Shown piece by piece: positions 1 to 6,268 of a DNA stretch of 16,098 nucleotides (its first letter is position 1; the number at the start of each line of letters is the position of its first letter). Origin of the DNA: Halanaerobium sp051746665 (GTDB taxonomy: Bacteria > Bacillota > Halanaerobiia > Halanaerobiales > Halanaerobiaceae); NCBI GenBank assembly GCA_051746665.1, contig JBNJFG010000050.1:1-16098 (forward strand). The letters run 5' to 3'. Position numbers and translations under genes: made by a program. The notes under the pieces were generated by a model. The model made no database searches. It was not told where the DNA came from and saw only the letters and a program-made list of their open reading frames with translations.

Positions 1-153
1 ATTATAATCAAAATCATTATCTTGTATAGTCTCCTGATTTGATGACATTATTTCGTTTATTATTATTTCTTGAGCAAAAATTTGATAATTAATACAGAAA
101 ATAATTATTAAAACAAAAAATAAAATGATTGTTCTTTTTTTATTTAAATTCAA
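1..153 (-). CDS. N-terminal part of a secreted protein, cut by the window edge
   Basis: An open frame runs from a TTG at 153-151 to base 1 without a stop (51 codons, start MNLNKKRTII). A good Shine-Dalgarno site, AGGAG on the minus strand at 166-162, lies 8 nt before the TTG. The first residues form a clear Sec signal peptide: positive KKR at residues 5-7, a hydrophobic stretch at about 9-22, and a likely cleavage after IFA at residue 27. The mature part that is visible is polar (NEIMSSNQET) with an acidic patch at residues 45-49. It was probably missed by a simple ORF call because it starts with TTG and is truncated. The product cannot be named. It is transcribed divergently from the CGGC-domain gene. 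Confidence 0.7.
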   Translation of the reverse strand, partial: MNLNKKRTIILFFVLIIIFCINYQIFAQEIIINEIMSSNQETIQDNDFDYN

Positions 154-333
154 TCTTAACACTCCTATCTAAAGATCTTCATATAAGTTACAACTACAAG
201 TATTATAAATATTACTAATCTAGATAATTTTTTTAATACTTATATAAATATTTCAATAAACCCTATGCAAATTCCTTTATTAGCACTAATTATAAATTTT
301 TTATCACGATTTATTAATTTTTTTAAGCAATTA

Positions 334-342
334 TGATATAAT
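334..342 (+). promoter_or_regulatory. Extended -10 promoter element of the CGGC-domain gene
   Basis: TGATATAAT at 334-342 matches the extended -10 consensus TGnTATAAT exactly. The -35 region at 17-bp spacing (TTAATT, 314-319) is weak, as is common for extended -10 promoters. Transcription should start near 349, leaving a leader of about 25 nt before the ATG at 374. The element overlaps an upstream in-frame ATG at 341, so that ATG cannot be the start. Confidence 0.65.
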
Positions 343-360
343 GTTCATAACTGAAGTGAA

Positions 361-368
361 AAAGGAGG
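361..368 (+). promoter_or_regulatory. Ribosome binding site fixing the start of the CGGC-domain gene
   Basis: AAAGGAGG is a near-perfect Shine-Dalgarno sequence 5 nt before the ATG at 374. It settles the choice of that start over the in-frame ATG at 341. Confidence 0.85.
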
Positions 369-373
369 TTATT

Positions 374-820
374 ATGAGTTCAAAAAAGAAAATAGCTATT
401 TTTATTTGTGATCGTTACAGCAGTTGTGCAGGCGGGAAATGTTTTAAAGCTCTGCAGAAACGCGAAGGTGCTTTTCAAATTTACGAAGGTCAAGAAGTAG
501 AGATTGTTGGTTATACAAGCTGCGGAGGTTGTCCAGGCGGGAATATAGAATATGCACCCCAAGAAATGATTAAAAATGGTGCAGAAATTATTCATCTTGC
601 TACAGGCTTAGTTGTTGGTTATCCACCCTGCCCCAGAATTAACTATTTTAAAGAATTTATTGAAAATACATATAACACAAAAGTTATAATTGGAACTCAT
701 CCAATACCAGAAAAGTATTTTAAAAACCATAATATTTTAAAGACATGGAATACTCCTGAAAAAAGAAAACAAATTGAGCTAATTTTAAATGAAAAAGAAC
801 TTAGAAAAAGTTATAATTAA
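374..820 (+). CDS. CGGC-domain protein, predicted metal-binding
   Basis: The 148-residue protein carries the motif that names the CGGC family (Pfam CGGC/DUF1847-like small proteins): TSCGGCPGGN with C50 and C53. Other cysteines are C12, C18, C23 and C86 (in YPPCPRI), and H74, H109 and H119 are further possible ligands. Spaced cysteines and histidines suggest metal binding or redox chemistry, but no reaction is established for the family. There is no signal peptide or membrane segment, so it should be cytoplasmic. The start at 374 is supported by the Shine-Dalgarno site at 361-368. No clear terminator follows, so read-through into the yaaA-like gene 95 bp downstream is possible. The family assignment is firm; the function is unknown. 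Confidence 0.85.
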   Translation: MSSKKKIAIFICDRYSSCAGGKCFKALQKREGAFQIYEGQEVEIVGYTSCGGCPGGNIEYAPQEMIKNGAEIIHLATGLVVGYPPCPRINYFKEFIENTYNTKVIIGTHPIPEKYFKNHNILKTWNTPEKRKQIELILNEKELRKSYN

Positions 821-861
821 CTATTTTAAAATTAACATTTAAAGGTGTAAGTTGATTTTCC

Positions 862-892
862 TTGAATATATTAATTAAGAAAATAATATAAT
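862..892 (+). promoter_or_regulatory. Possible promoter of the yaaA-like gene
   Basis: TTGAAT (862-867) and a perfect TATAAT (887-892) are separated by 19 bp, somewhat longer than ideal. Transcription would start close to 899, giving a very short leader before the ATG at 916. Read-through from the upstream gene is the alternative. Confidence 0.4.
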
Positions 893-915
893 TCTATAAG
901 GAAAGGATGTTAAAT

Positions 916-1653
916 ATGAAAATAATATTATCACCAAGCAAAACTCAAAATCACGAAAGAAAACGTAAAGAAAAAGGCAAAAATATTTTAAAAGAAGATA
1001 TGACTAAAAAATTATTTAATTATCTTAAATCACTTTCGAAAGAAAAATTAAAAGCTGAACTCGATATCCAGGGTAAGCTTTTAGATAGAACATATGAACT
1101 TTTTCAAAACCACAGTTTTGAAGATAAAACAATTCCGGCAATTGAGTGTTATAATGGGGCAGCATTTAAACAGATAGATTTAGAAAGTTATAATCAAGAA
1201 CAATTTTCTTATATGCAGGAAAAACTTGTTATAATTTCTCCGATGTATGGACCACTGCATTCAAATACAGAAATCTGGCCTTACAGACTGGAAATGAGGC
1301 TTAAGCCTGATGATATCAATCTTTATCAATACTGGCAGGAAGTAATGAAAGATTATTTTTCTGATGTTGATTTAATTATAAATTTAGCTTCAAATGAATA
1401 CAGCAAAGTCGTTGAAAAAAATTATGAAGGAAAGATAATAGATTTTTATTTCAAAGAAGAAAAAGAGGATGGCAGCCTTAAAACAGTAGGTTATTATGTT
1501 AAACATAATCGAGGCAAACTGCTGAATGAATTAATTAAAAGACAGATTGAAAGCATAGATCAAATCAAAGAAATAAACCTGGATGGATATCTTTATAATG
1601 AAAAGGAATCTTCCGAAAATGAATTGTATTTTATTAAGCCTTTTGAAAAGTAA
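916..1653 (+). CDS. yaaA: YaaA family protein (peroxide stress protein, DUF328/UPF0246)
   Basis: The 245-residue protein matches the YaaA family along its length. It begins with MKIILSPSKTQ, has the IECYNGAAF stretch (residues 77-84), the PMYGPL...PYRLEM region (109-127), INLASNEYSKVV (155-166) and a C-terminal part with VGYYVKHNRGKLL (191-203). E. coli YaaA lowers free iron and limits Fenton damage under peroxide stress and binds DNA; the role here is inferred from family membership. The length is close to the 258 residues of E. coli YaaA. The ATG at 916 is preferred over one at 907, because AAAGGA at 902-907 is then a Shine-Dalgarno site 8 nt upstream. It is cytoplasmic, with no signal peptide. 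A terminator follows the stop codon. Confidence 0.93.
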   Translation: MKIILSPSKTQNHERKRKEKGKNILKEDMTKKLFNYLKSLSKEKLKAELDIQGKLLDRTYELFQNHSFEDKTIPAIECYNGAAFKQIDLESYNQEQFSYMQEKLVIISPMYGPLHSNTEIWPYRLEMRLKPDDINLYQYWQEVMKDYFSDVDLIINLASNEYSKVVEKNYEGKIIDFYFKEEKEDGSLKTVGYYVKHNRGKLLNELIKRQIESIDQIKEINLDGYLYNEKESSENELYFIKPFEK

Positions 1654-1678
1654 ATTGCTTTATAATACTATTTTTTAG

Positions 1679-1701
1679 CCCCGCTGCAAGGCGGGTTTTT
1701 T
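1679..1701 (+). terminator. Rho-independent terminator of the yaaA-like gene
   Basis: CCCGCT (1680-1685) pairs with GGCGGG (1690-1695) around a GCAA tetraloop (1686-1689) and is followed by six Ts (1696-1701). The stem is GC-rich against an AT-rich background and lies 26 nt past the yaaA stop. Confidence 0.92.
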
Positions 1702-1705
1702 ATTT

Positions 1706-1760
1706 AAAAAGATTAAGCAGCCAGAGTTCTGAATTATACAGAACTCTGGCTGCTTAATTT
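1706..1760 (-). terminator. Terminator hairpin ending the etfB-etfA-dehydrogenase operon
   Basis: Arms 1712-1731 and 1739-1758 are a perfect 20-bp inverted repeat with a 7-nt loop (AATTATA). Read on the minus strand the hairpin is followed by C then TTTTT (1710-1706), a usable U-tract, 34 nt beyond the dehydrogenase stop codon. On the plus strand only TTT follows, so it may also back up the yaaA terminator. Confidence 0.85.
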
Positions 1761-1793
1761 ATATGGAAGGTATAATATTATCTAAATTTAGAT

Positions 1794-3185
1794 TTATATT
1801 GTTTTTCCAGGGTTTAAGATATTCTGCGGATCAAAAGTATTTTTTATTCCTCGCATCAACCCTAGCTGAACCGGGCCAATATCTTCATGTAGATATTCTC
1901 TTTTAGCAATTGCAATCCCGTGTTCACCTGATACTTTTCCTTTCATTTCTCTAGATTTAGCATAGAGTTCATCCATAACTGCTTTATTTCTTCGATGCCA
2001 GGTCTCATCATCTAAGTCATCTTTTAAAGTATACAGATGTAAGTTTCCATCTCCAGCATGACCAAAACCACGGATTCTTAACTTATGCTTATCTTCTAAT
2101 CTATGAGTAAAGTTAACAAAGTCAGCAACTTTATTTCTCGGTACCACAACATCACATTCATCCAGCTCACTTACTGCTTTTAAAGCTTCAAGCAAAGCTC
2201 CTCTTGTATCCCAGATTACCTCTTGACGTTCATCAGTATTGGCAATATATACATCATAAGCATTATTCTCTAAGCAGACATCAGCTGCTACTTCATACTG
2301 CTTTTCTATTTCTTTTTTATCATTACCATCGAATTTAAGCAGCAGATAGGCTGGTGCAGATGTATCTGGAAACTCTTTACCTAAATAATCAGTTGCAGCT
2401 AGTAATACTTCTTTTTCCATGAATTCAATTCCTGTAGGAACTATCTTAGCATTGATTATTTTTGGTACAGTTCCAATTGCTTCTTCAAGACTATCAAAAG
2501 GAATCAATAAGGTTAATGCCTTTTTAGGCATTGGAACTAATTTCAAGGTGATTTCTGTTACAATTCCTAAAGTTCCTTCAGAACCAATTATTAGATCCTG
2601 AATACTGTATCCCGAACTGTTTTTAACTACTTTACCACCAGTATTAATAATTTCTCCATTTGGAAGTACAATTTCCATTCCTAAAACATAATCTCGGGTA
2701 ACACCGTATTTAACCGCTCTCATCCCACCAGCATTTGTGAGTACATTGCCTCCTAAGGTTGCACTTTTTTCACCCGGATCAGGTGGATACATAAAACCTA
2801 GATCATTTACTTGCTCAGAAAAGTTCATTAAAATAACTCCAGGCTGCACTTTAGCAGTTAAATTTTCTTCATCGATTTCTATAATCTCATCCATAGATGT
2901 AGTTAATAAAAGAATACCACCCTCCATAGCAACTGCACCACCACAGAGTCCGGTTCCAGTTCCCCTAGGAGTTACAGGAATATTTCTTTTAGCTGCAAAT
3001 TTCATAATTTGAGATACTTCTTCTGTACTTTCAGGTTCTACAATTAAATCTGGATAGACTTTAAGTTCTGCTAATTCATCATGAGAATAATCTTCACTAA
3101 TATCTTCTCTTAAAGTAACTCTATCACTAGCCAAAATTTCTATTATTGAATCTATATCTGATTGTGTTATTTTATTAAAATTCAT
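1794..3185 (-). CDS. lctD: FAD-linked D-lactate dehydrogenase (GlcD/LctD type)
   Basis: This 463-residue flavoprotein belongs to the GlcD/DLD family of FAD-dependent 2-hydroxyacid dehydrogenases. The FAD-binding PCMH domain spans about residues 42-220, with PRGTGTGLCGG at 73-83 and GSEGTLGIVTEI at 201-212. The C-terminal FAD-oxidase domain has the metal-site motifs GHAGDGNLH (375-383) and SGEHG (419-423). Placed last after etfB and etfA, it corresponds to LctD of the Acetobacterium woodii LDH/Etf complex, which oxidises lactate with NAD+ while spending reduced ferredoxin. Lactate is the likeliest substrate, but glycolate or another 2-hydroxyacid cannot be excluded. The ATG at 3185 is chosen over a TTG one codon earlier because GGGGG (3197-3193) lies 7 nt before it. 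The gap to etfA is 20 nt. It has no signal peptide. Confidence 0.85.
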   Translation of the reverse strand: MNFNKITQSDIDSIIEILASDRVTLREDISEDYSHDELAELKVYPDLIVEPESTEEVSQIMKFAAKRNIPVTPRGTGTGLCGGAVAMEGGILLLTTSMDEIIEIDEENLTAKVQPGVILMNFSEQVNDLGFMYPPDPGEKSATLGGNVLTNAGGMRAVKYGVTRDYVLGMEIVLPNGEIINTGGKVVKNSSGYSIQDLIIGSEGTLGIVTEITLKLVPMPKKALTLLIPFDSLEEAIGTVPKIINAKIVPTGIEFMEKEVLLAATDYLGKEFPDTSAPAYLLLKFDGNDKKEIEKQYEVAADVCLENNAYDVYIANTDERQEVIWDTRGALLEALKAVSELDECDVVVPRNKVADFVNFTHRLEDKHKLRIRGFGHAGDGNLHLYTLKDDLDDETWHRRNKAVMDELYAKSREMKGKVSGEHGIAIAKREYLHEDIGPVQLGLMRGIKNTFDPQNILNPGKTI

Positions 3186-3205
3186 CAATTTACCCCCTAT
3201 AAGTA

Positions 3206-4423
3206 TTACTTAACAGCAACTGCTTTTTTCTCAAAAACCTTCTCACCATTTTTAATTTTCTCAATTAGTTTTGGCACAATTTCATATAAATCTCCAACCA
3301 TACCATAGTGAGCTACATTAAAGATGCTTGCCTCAGGATCACTATTTACTGCAAAAATATGTTCTGAACTTTTCATCCCGGCAACAAATTGAACTGCTCC
3401 AGAAATTCCCAGAGTAATTATCAATTCTGGTCTAACAGATCTACCACTTAATCCAATCTGCTGCTGATGATCGGTCCAGCCCTTTTCAATTAAGGGACGA
3501 GTAGTTCCAATTTTAGCTCCTATAAGATCGGCGAGCTCTTTTATCATCTCTAAATCTTTTTCTTCTCTGACACCACGACCAACAGCTATAATTTTATCTG
3601 CTTCTTCAATACTCTCAACTTCAGGTTTTTTAGTAATACTAATGAAGTTCGATCTTGTTTTTAATTCTGCTTCAGGAACAGTAAAATTAATAACTTCTCC
3701 GCTTGGATTGCCAACTCTTTCAGCAGGTTCCATAACTTTGTAACGTACAGTTGCCATCTGGGGTCGAGTTCTAGTCGTCAAAATTCTGGCCATAATATTA
3801 CCGCCAAAGGCAGGTCTTGTCTGAACTAAATCTGTGTTTTCTCTAACATCTAAAATTGTACAATCAGCTGTTAGACCTGTTTTAAATCTAGTAGATATTC
3901 TTGGTGCAAGCGATCTACCAATTGAAGTTGCTCCAATTAATATTATAGTAGGTTTTGTTCTTCTTACACAATCTTCAAAAGCTTTGGCATAAGCTTCTAC
4001 ATCAAAATGATGAAGAGGTTTCTGATTATAGACATATACTTTATCAGCACCGTGAGCTAATATTTCCTCAGTCTGATCCATTAAATCATGCCCAAGTAAA
4101 ATAACATGCAGCTCCTGATTTATTTTATTGGCTAGTTCTCTACCCTTACCCATTAATTCATAAGTAACAGGATGTACTTCACCTTCTAGCTGTTCTGCAA
4201 AAACTAATACATCGGTGTATTGACTTTTATCAACACTTTTTCTTTTATCTTCGACCGGCTGAATTAAACCTTCAGGACAGCTTTTAACACAAATTCCACA
4301 GGCTTTACAGGCTGAGTTCATTTCTATTTTACCATCTACTATATCTATCGCATCAAAAGGACAGGCTTCAATACATTTCTCACAAAGAGAACAGTTTACA
4401 TAATCTATGCTGTAGTTGCTCAT
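3206..4423 (-). CDS. etfA: Electron transfer flavoprotein alpha subunit with N-terminal ferredoxin domain
   Basis: The 405-residue protein is EtfA fused to a two-cluster ferredoxin domain. Cysteines C11, C14, C17, C21 and C39, C42, C45, C49 follow the CxxCxxCxxxCP pattern of two [4Fe-4S] clusters. The Etf alpha N-terminal domain runs from about residue 70 to 255. The FAD-binding domain follows, with GRGV (282-285), QIGLSGRSV (322-330), GISGAVQF (339-346) and NSDPEASIF (360-368). The usual Gln-His pair of the Etf alpha signature reads Gln-Phe here (Q345-F346). The ferredoxin domain is the expected entry or exit for ferredoxin electrons in a bifurcating or confurcating complex. The ATG overlaps the etfB stop by 4 nt (ATGA), a sign of translational coupling. 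The family call is firm; direction of electron flow is inferred from the neighbouring dehydrogenase. Confidence 0.93.
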   Translation of the reverse strand: MSNYSIDYVNCSLCEKCIEACPFDAIDIVDGKIEMNSACKACGICVKSCPEGLIQPVEDKRKSVDKSQYTDVLVFAEQLEGEVHPVTYELMGKGRELANKINQELHVILLGHDLMDQTEEILAHGADKVYVYNQKPLHHFDVEAYAKAFEDCVRRTKPTIILIGATSIGRSLAPRISTRFKTGLTADCTILDVRENTDLVQTRPAFGGNIMARILTTRTRPQMATVRYKVMEPAERVGNPSGEVINFTVPEAELKTRSNFISITKKPEVESIEEADKIIAVGRGVREEKDLEMIKELADLIGAKIGTTRPLIEKGWTDHQQQIGLSGRSVRPELIITLGISGAVQFVAGMKSSEHIFAVNSDPEASIFNVAHYGMVGDLYEIVPKLIEKIKNGEKVFEKKAVAVK

Positions 4424-5214
4424 ATAACCTTCAGCTCCTTTAATTCGTTAAATAATTTATCTGATAGTTCTTCTCCGTTCCCATCCCAGATTACCTGTTC
4501 AATATTATCATCTGGTGGAAAGACTTCTTCTACCTGAGTTGGAGATCCTTTAAGACCAAAATTATTTTCATCGTCATCAAGTAAATCTGCAAAAGTAAGT
4601 GTTTCAATTTCGCGATCACGAGTTTCTAATTTAAGTTTATAAGATGGAAGTCGAGGTTGATTTACTTTTTTAGTAACAGTAATTAAACCCGGATAACTAA
4701 ATTCGACTATCTCAATAGTTTCTGCCATATCTTTTTCTAATACAATTTTTTCTTCTGTAGAGTCTTTAATTGAACTAACATAGGCTACATGTGGAATCTT
4801 TAAGGTCTCAGCTATAGCAGGACCAACCTGAGCAGTATCCCCATCTGTACTTTCCATACCACAAATAATTAAATCATAGCCATTTTTTAAACCAATAACT
4901 TCAAGCCCTTTGCTTAAGGTATAACTTGTAGCTAAAACATCAGCTCCAGCAAATTTAATATCAGATAAAATAAAACCTCTATCTGCCCCCATCATATAAG
5001 CTTCTTTAATTACTTCTTTTGCCTGCGGAGGCCCCATTGTAATTGCTGTTACTGTTCCCCCATGTTCAGCTTTCAATTTCAATGCAGTTTCCAATGCATA
5101 CATATCATAAGGATTCATTATAGAATCAACACCATCACGAATTAGATTTCCATTTTCATCTACTTCTACATTTTTAGTTTCAGGAACCTGTTTAACACAA
5201 ACTAATATTTCCAA
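4420..5214 (-). CDS. etfB: Electron transfer flavoprotein beta subunit, bifurcating type
   Basis: The 264-residue EtfB begins MEILVCVKQVPET, has NPYDMYALE (34-42), the MGPPQA stretch (60-65) and the FAD-contact motif DGDTAQVGP (124-132), followed by a C-terminal arm with LKGSPTQVEEVF (221-232). These features are typical of EtfB subunits in bifurcating complexes, where the beta-subunit FAD receives electrons from NADH or gives them to NAD+ and splits or joins electron pairs. It pairs with EtfA directly downstream. The start is TTG (5214-5212), backed by AAAGGGGTG (5229-5221) 6 nt upstream. A TAA in the same frame directly precedes the TTG, so no longer protein is possible. Expression is probably driven from the promoter at 5404-5432. 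Confidence 0.93.
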   Translation of the reverse strand: MEILVCVKQVPETKNVEVDENGNLIRDGVDSIMNPYDMYALETALKLKAEHGGTVTAITMGPPQAKEVIKEAYMMGADRGFILSDIKFAGADVLATSYTLSKGLEVIGLKNGYDLIICGMESTDGDTAQVGPAIAETLKIPHVAYVSSIKDSTEEKIVLEKDMAETIEIVEFSYPGLITVTKKVNQPRLPSYKLKLETRDREIETLTFADLLDDDENNFGLKGSPTQVEEVFPPDDNIEQVIWDGNGEELSDKLFNELKELKVI

Positions 5215-5283
5215 TTAGTACACCCCTTTAATTATAAAATCAGTTATAAAAAATTTAGACCAACTGCTAAAATGGTTTTTCAT
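5215..5283 (-). other. Possible 22-codon leader ORF abutting etfB
   Basis: An ATG at 5283 opens a 22-codon frame (MKNHFSSWSK...IIKGVY) whose TAA at 5217-5215 is immediately followed, in the same frame, by the etfB TTG. The nearest strong Shine-Dalgarno site, AAAAGGAGG at 5317-5309, is 25 nt upstream of this ATG, too far for normal use. It may be chance; adjacency to the start codon is the only real argument for translation. Confidence 0.2.
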
Positions 5284-5308
5284 TTTAATATCTTAATTAA
5301 TAGCAATA

Positions 5309-5317
5309 CCTCCTTTT
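5309..5317 (-). promoter_or_regulatory. Strong Shine-Dalgarno sequence without a clear gene
   Basis: AAAAGGAGG on the minus strand is the best ribosome-binding sequence in the etfB leader, yet no ATG, GTG or TTG sits at a normal distance. A TTG 2 nt downstream would give an 8-residue peptide ending in TGA, and an ATT 7 nt downstream gives ATT-AAT-TAA. Confidence 0.4.
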
Positions 5318-5348
5318 CTTAATTATTTAATTAAAAGACTTTGGAATG

Positions 5349-5361
5349 ATGGTCAGACCAT
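5349..5361. promoter_or_regulatory. Probable GntR/FadR-type (LldR/LctA-like) operator
   Basis: ATGGTCAGACCAT is a perfect 13-bp palindrome with a central base. Its core TGGTC-A-GACCA is the form of operator bound by FadR-subfamily GntR regulators such as LldR and PdhR. Lactate operons are commonly controlled by such regulators, and A. woodii has one (LctA) next to its lct genes. It lies about 36-48 bp past the predicted transcription start, where a bound repressor would block elongation. No regulator gene is in the window. Confidence 0.6.
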
Positions 5362-5403
5362 TAAATTTAAAAAAATATTTTGAATGTTTTAATTTCTATT
5401 TTT

Positions 5404-5432
5404 ATTTTATACAATTTTTTGATAATTGTCAA
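5404..5432 (-). promoter_or_regulatory. Promoter of the etfB-etfA-dehydrogenase operon
   Basis: On the minus strand TTGACA (5432-5427), a perfect -35, is followed after 17 bp by TAAAAT (5409-5404), five of six matches to the -10 consensus. Transcription would start near 5397, giving a leader of about 180 nt that contains the palindrome at 5349-5361. Confidence 0.65.
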
Positions 5433-5589
5433 AAAAAAATTACAATTTATCTAAATTTAAAGTCCAGAAATAGCATAAATCACTGAATTAACAACCTTTA
5501 TAAAAATAAAATTTACAGAAAACAAAAATATAAATTATATAAACAATAACTAAATTTCTGCTTACTGAGATATTTAAATACTAATTAAT

Positions 5590-5616
5590 ATTATAAGTCC
5601 TCTTTTCACTTGTCAA
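5590..5616 (-). promoter_or_regulatory. Promoter-like sequence inside an inverted repeat
   Basis: TTGACA (5616-5611) and TATAAT (5595-5590) are both perfect hexamers on the minus strand, but the spacer is only 15 bp; TAATAT two bases further gives a 17-bp spacer with a poorer -10. A transcript from here would have a leader of about 370 nt before etfB. Confidence 0.35.
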
Positions 5617-5639
5617 TCTAAACACAAAAGAGGACTTAT
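5593..5639. repeat. 14-bp perfect inverted repeat with 19-bp spacer
   Basis: ATAAGTCCTCTTTT (5593-5606) is exactly complementary in inverse to 5626-5639. Neither strand has a T-run after the hairpin (AATATTAATT on minus, TAAAAAAG on plus), so it is not a standard terminator. The spacer contains TTGACA and the left arm ends in the TATAAT of the promoter-like sequence. Confidence 0.8.
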
Positions 5640-5691
5640 TAAAAAAGCCAACTAAAAAATCAAAACTTCTAATAAAATAATATATTTTTGC

Positions 5692-6246
5692 TTAAATTAA
5701 CTTTTCAATTAACTTTTTTTCAGGAGAAGAAATTAATTTTTTTCCTAATAAATATTTTTCATTGTCTTTGTTCGCTGATTCAGCTGCATTTAAGCCCTGA
5801 CGACATGCTTCTATATTTCCAGTAAAAATAATTAAAGATTTACCTGCTGTTGTCATTCCTAATACTATTTTTAAAAACTCTATTTCAGAAGCTTTTACAG
5901 CAGCATCAGCAGCAATGATTCCAGAAGCAATACTTGAATACTCAAGAATACCAAGAGCCTTAATTTCTTTAACTTTATTTTTTTTGTTTTGGATCATATC
6001 AATTAAATCTCTATTTATTTTGGGAATTACAAGTTCTTTTATAAGATCCTTTTTAGCCACTTCCACTCCAGCATTAATTGATGATTTAACAGCACTCAGA
6101 TCCCCAGAAATTAGAACAATATATTTCCCTGGACAGATATATCTTGCCCTAAGAAGTTCTACATTAGCAGCTTTAAGCATCTGATTACTAGCTTCAATAC
6201 CAGATGCTATTCTTTTAAATTCTAATAATCCAATTGTATCAATCAT
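5692..6246 (-). CDS. Tandem BMC-domain shell protein, PduT-like
   Basis: The 184-residue protein, the same length as Salmonella PduT, has two BMC folds: residues 3-80 (IGLLEFKRIASGIEASNQML) and 96-172 (ALGILEYSSIASGIIAADAA). Such BMC-T proteins form pseudohexameric trimers in bacterial microcompartment shells. In PduT, Cys38 of each subunit holds a [4Fe-4S] cluster at the threefold pore. The same cysteine is present here at exactly residue 38 in ICPGK (37-41), so an Fe-S centre and electron passage are plausible. No other shell protein or encapsulated enzyme lies in the window. It follows the PH-domain gene by 22 nt; GGGGTG 5 nt before the ATG is its ribosome site. It is either a satellite subunit for a shell encoded elsewhere, or a recruited assembly or redox protein. 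Confidence 0.9.
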   Translation of the reverse strand: MIDTIGLLEFKRIASGIEASNQMLKAANVELLRARYICPGKYIVLISGDLSAVKSSINAGVEVAKKDLIKELVIPKINRDLIDMIQNKKNKVKEIKALGILEYSSIASGIIAADAAVKASEIEFLKIVLGMTTAGKSLIIFTGNIEACRQGLNAAESANKDNEKYLLGKKLISSPEKKLIEKLI

Positions 6247-6268
6247 TTTTACACCCCAGTTCTAAATT

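Larger units (their letters stand above)
5215..5691. other. 477-bp control region between the BMC gene and etfB
   Basis: Very AT-rich, without a long coding frame. Its parts are the etfB Shine-Dalgarno site, a small leader ORF, an isolated Shine-Dalgarno site, a FadR-type palindrome, a sigma-70-type promoter, and a 14-bp inverted repeat with a second promoter-like sequence. Between about 5440 and 5580 I see nothing beyond AT-rich sequence. No standard U-tract terminator for the upstream ten-gene cluster was found here. Confidence 0.6.

Noticed and set aside
190..235. TATAAT at 207-202 (minus) as promoter of the left-edge secreted gene
   Set aside because: The -10 is perfect, but no -35 match or extended -10 is present, and such hexamers are frequent by chance in this AT-rich stretch.
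341..373. Longer N-terminus for the CGGC-domain protein (MFITEVKKEVI...)
   Set aside because: Its ATG overlaps the -10 promoter element and the extra codons include the AAAGGAGG ribosome site of the real start at 374.
2419..3012. Plus-strand open frames over the dehydrogenase gene
   Set aside because: They are shadows of the minus-strand coding sequence, without ribosome sites or recognisable domains. The same holds for those at 380-595 (minus), 5915-6184 and 10866-11087 (plus).
5251..5280. ACCA...TGGT pair in the etfB leader as a second operator or an attenuator
   Set aside because: Only four bases pair across a 10-base gap and the arms do not match the TGGTC-N-GACCA form; the following T-run lacks a stable stem.
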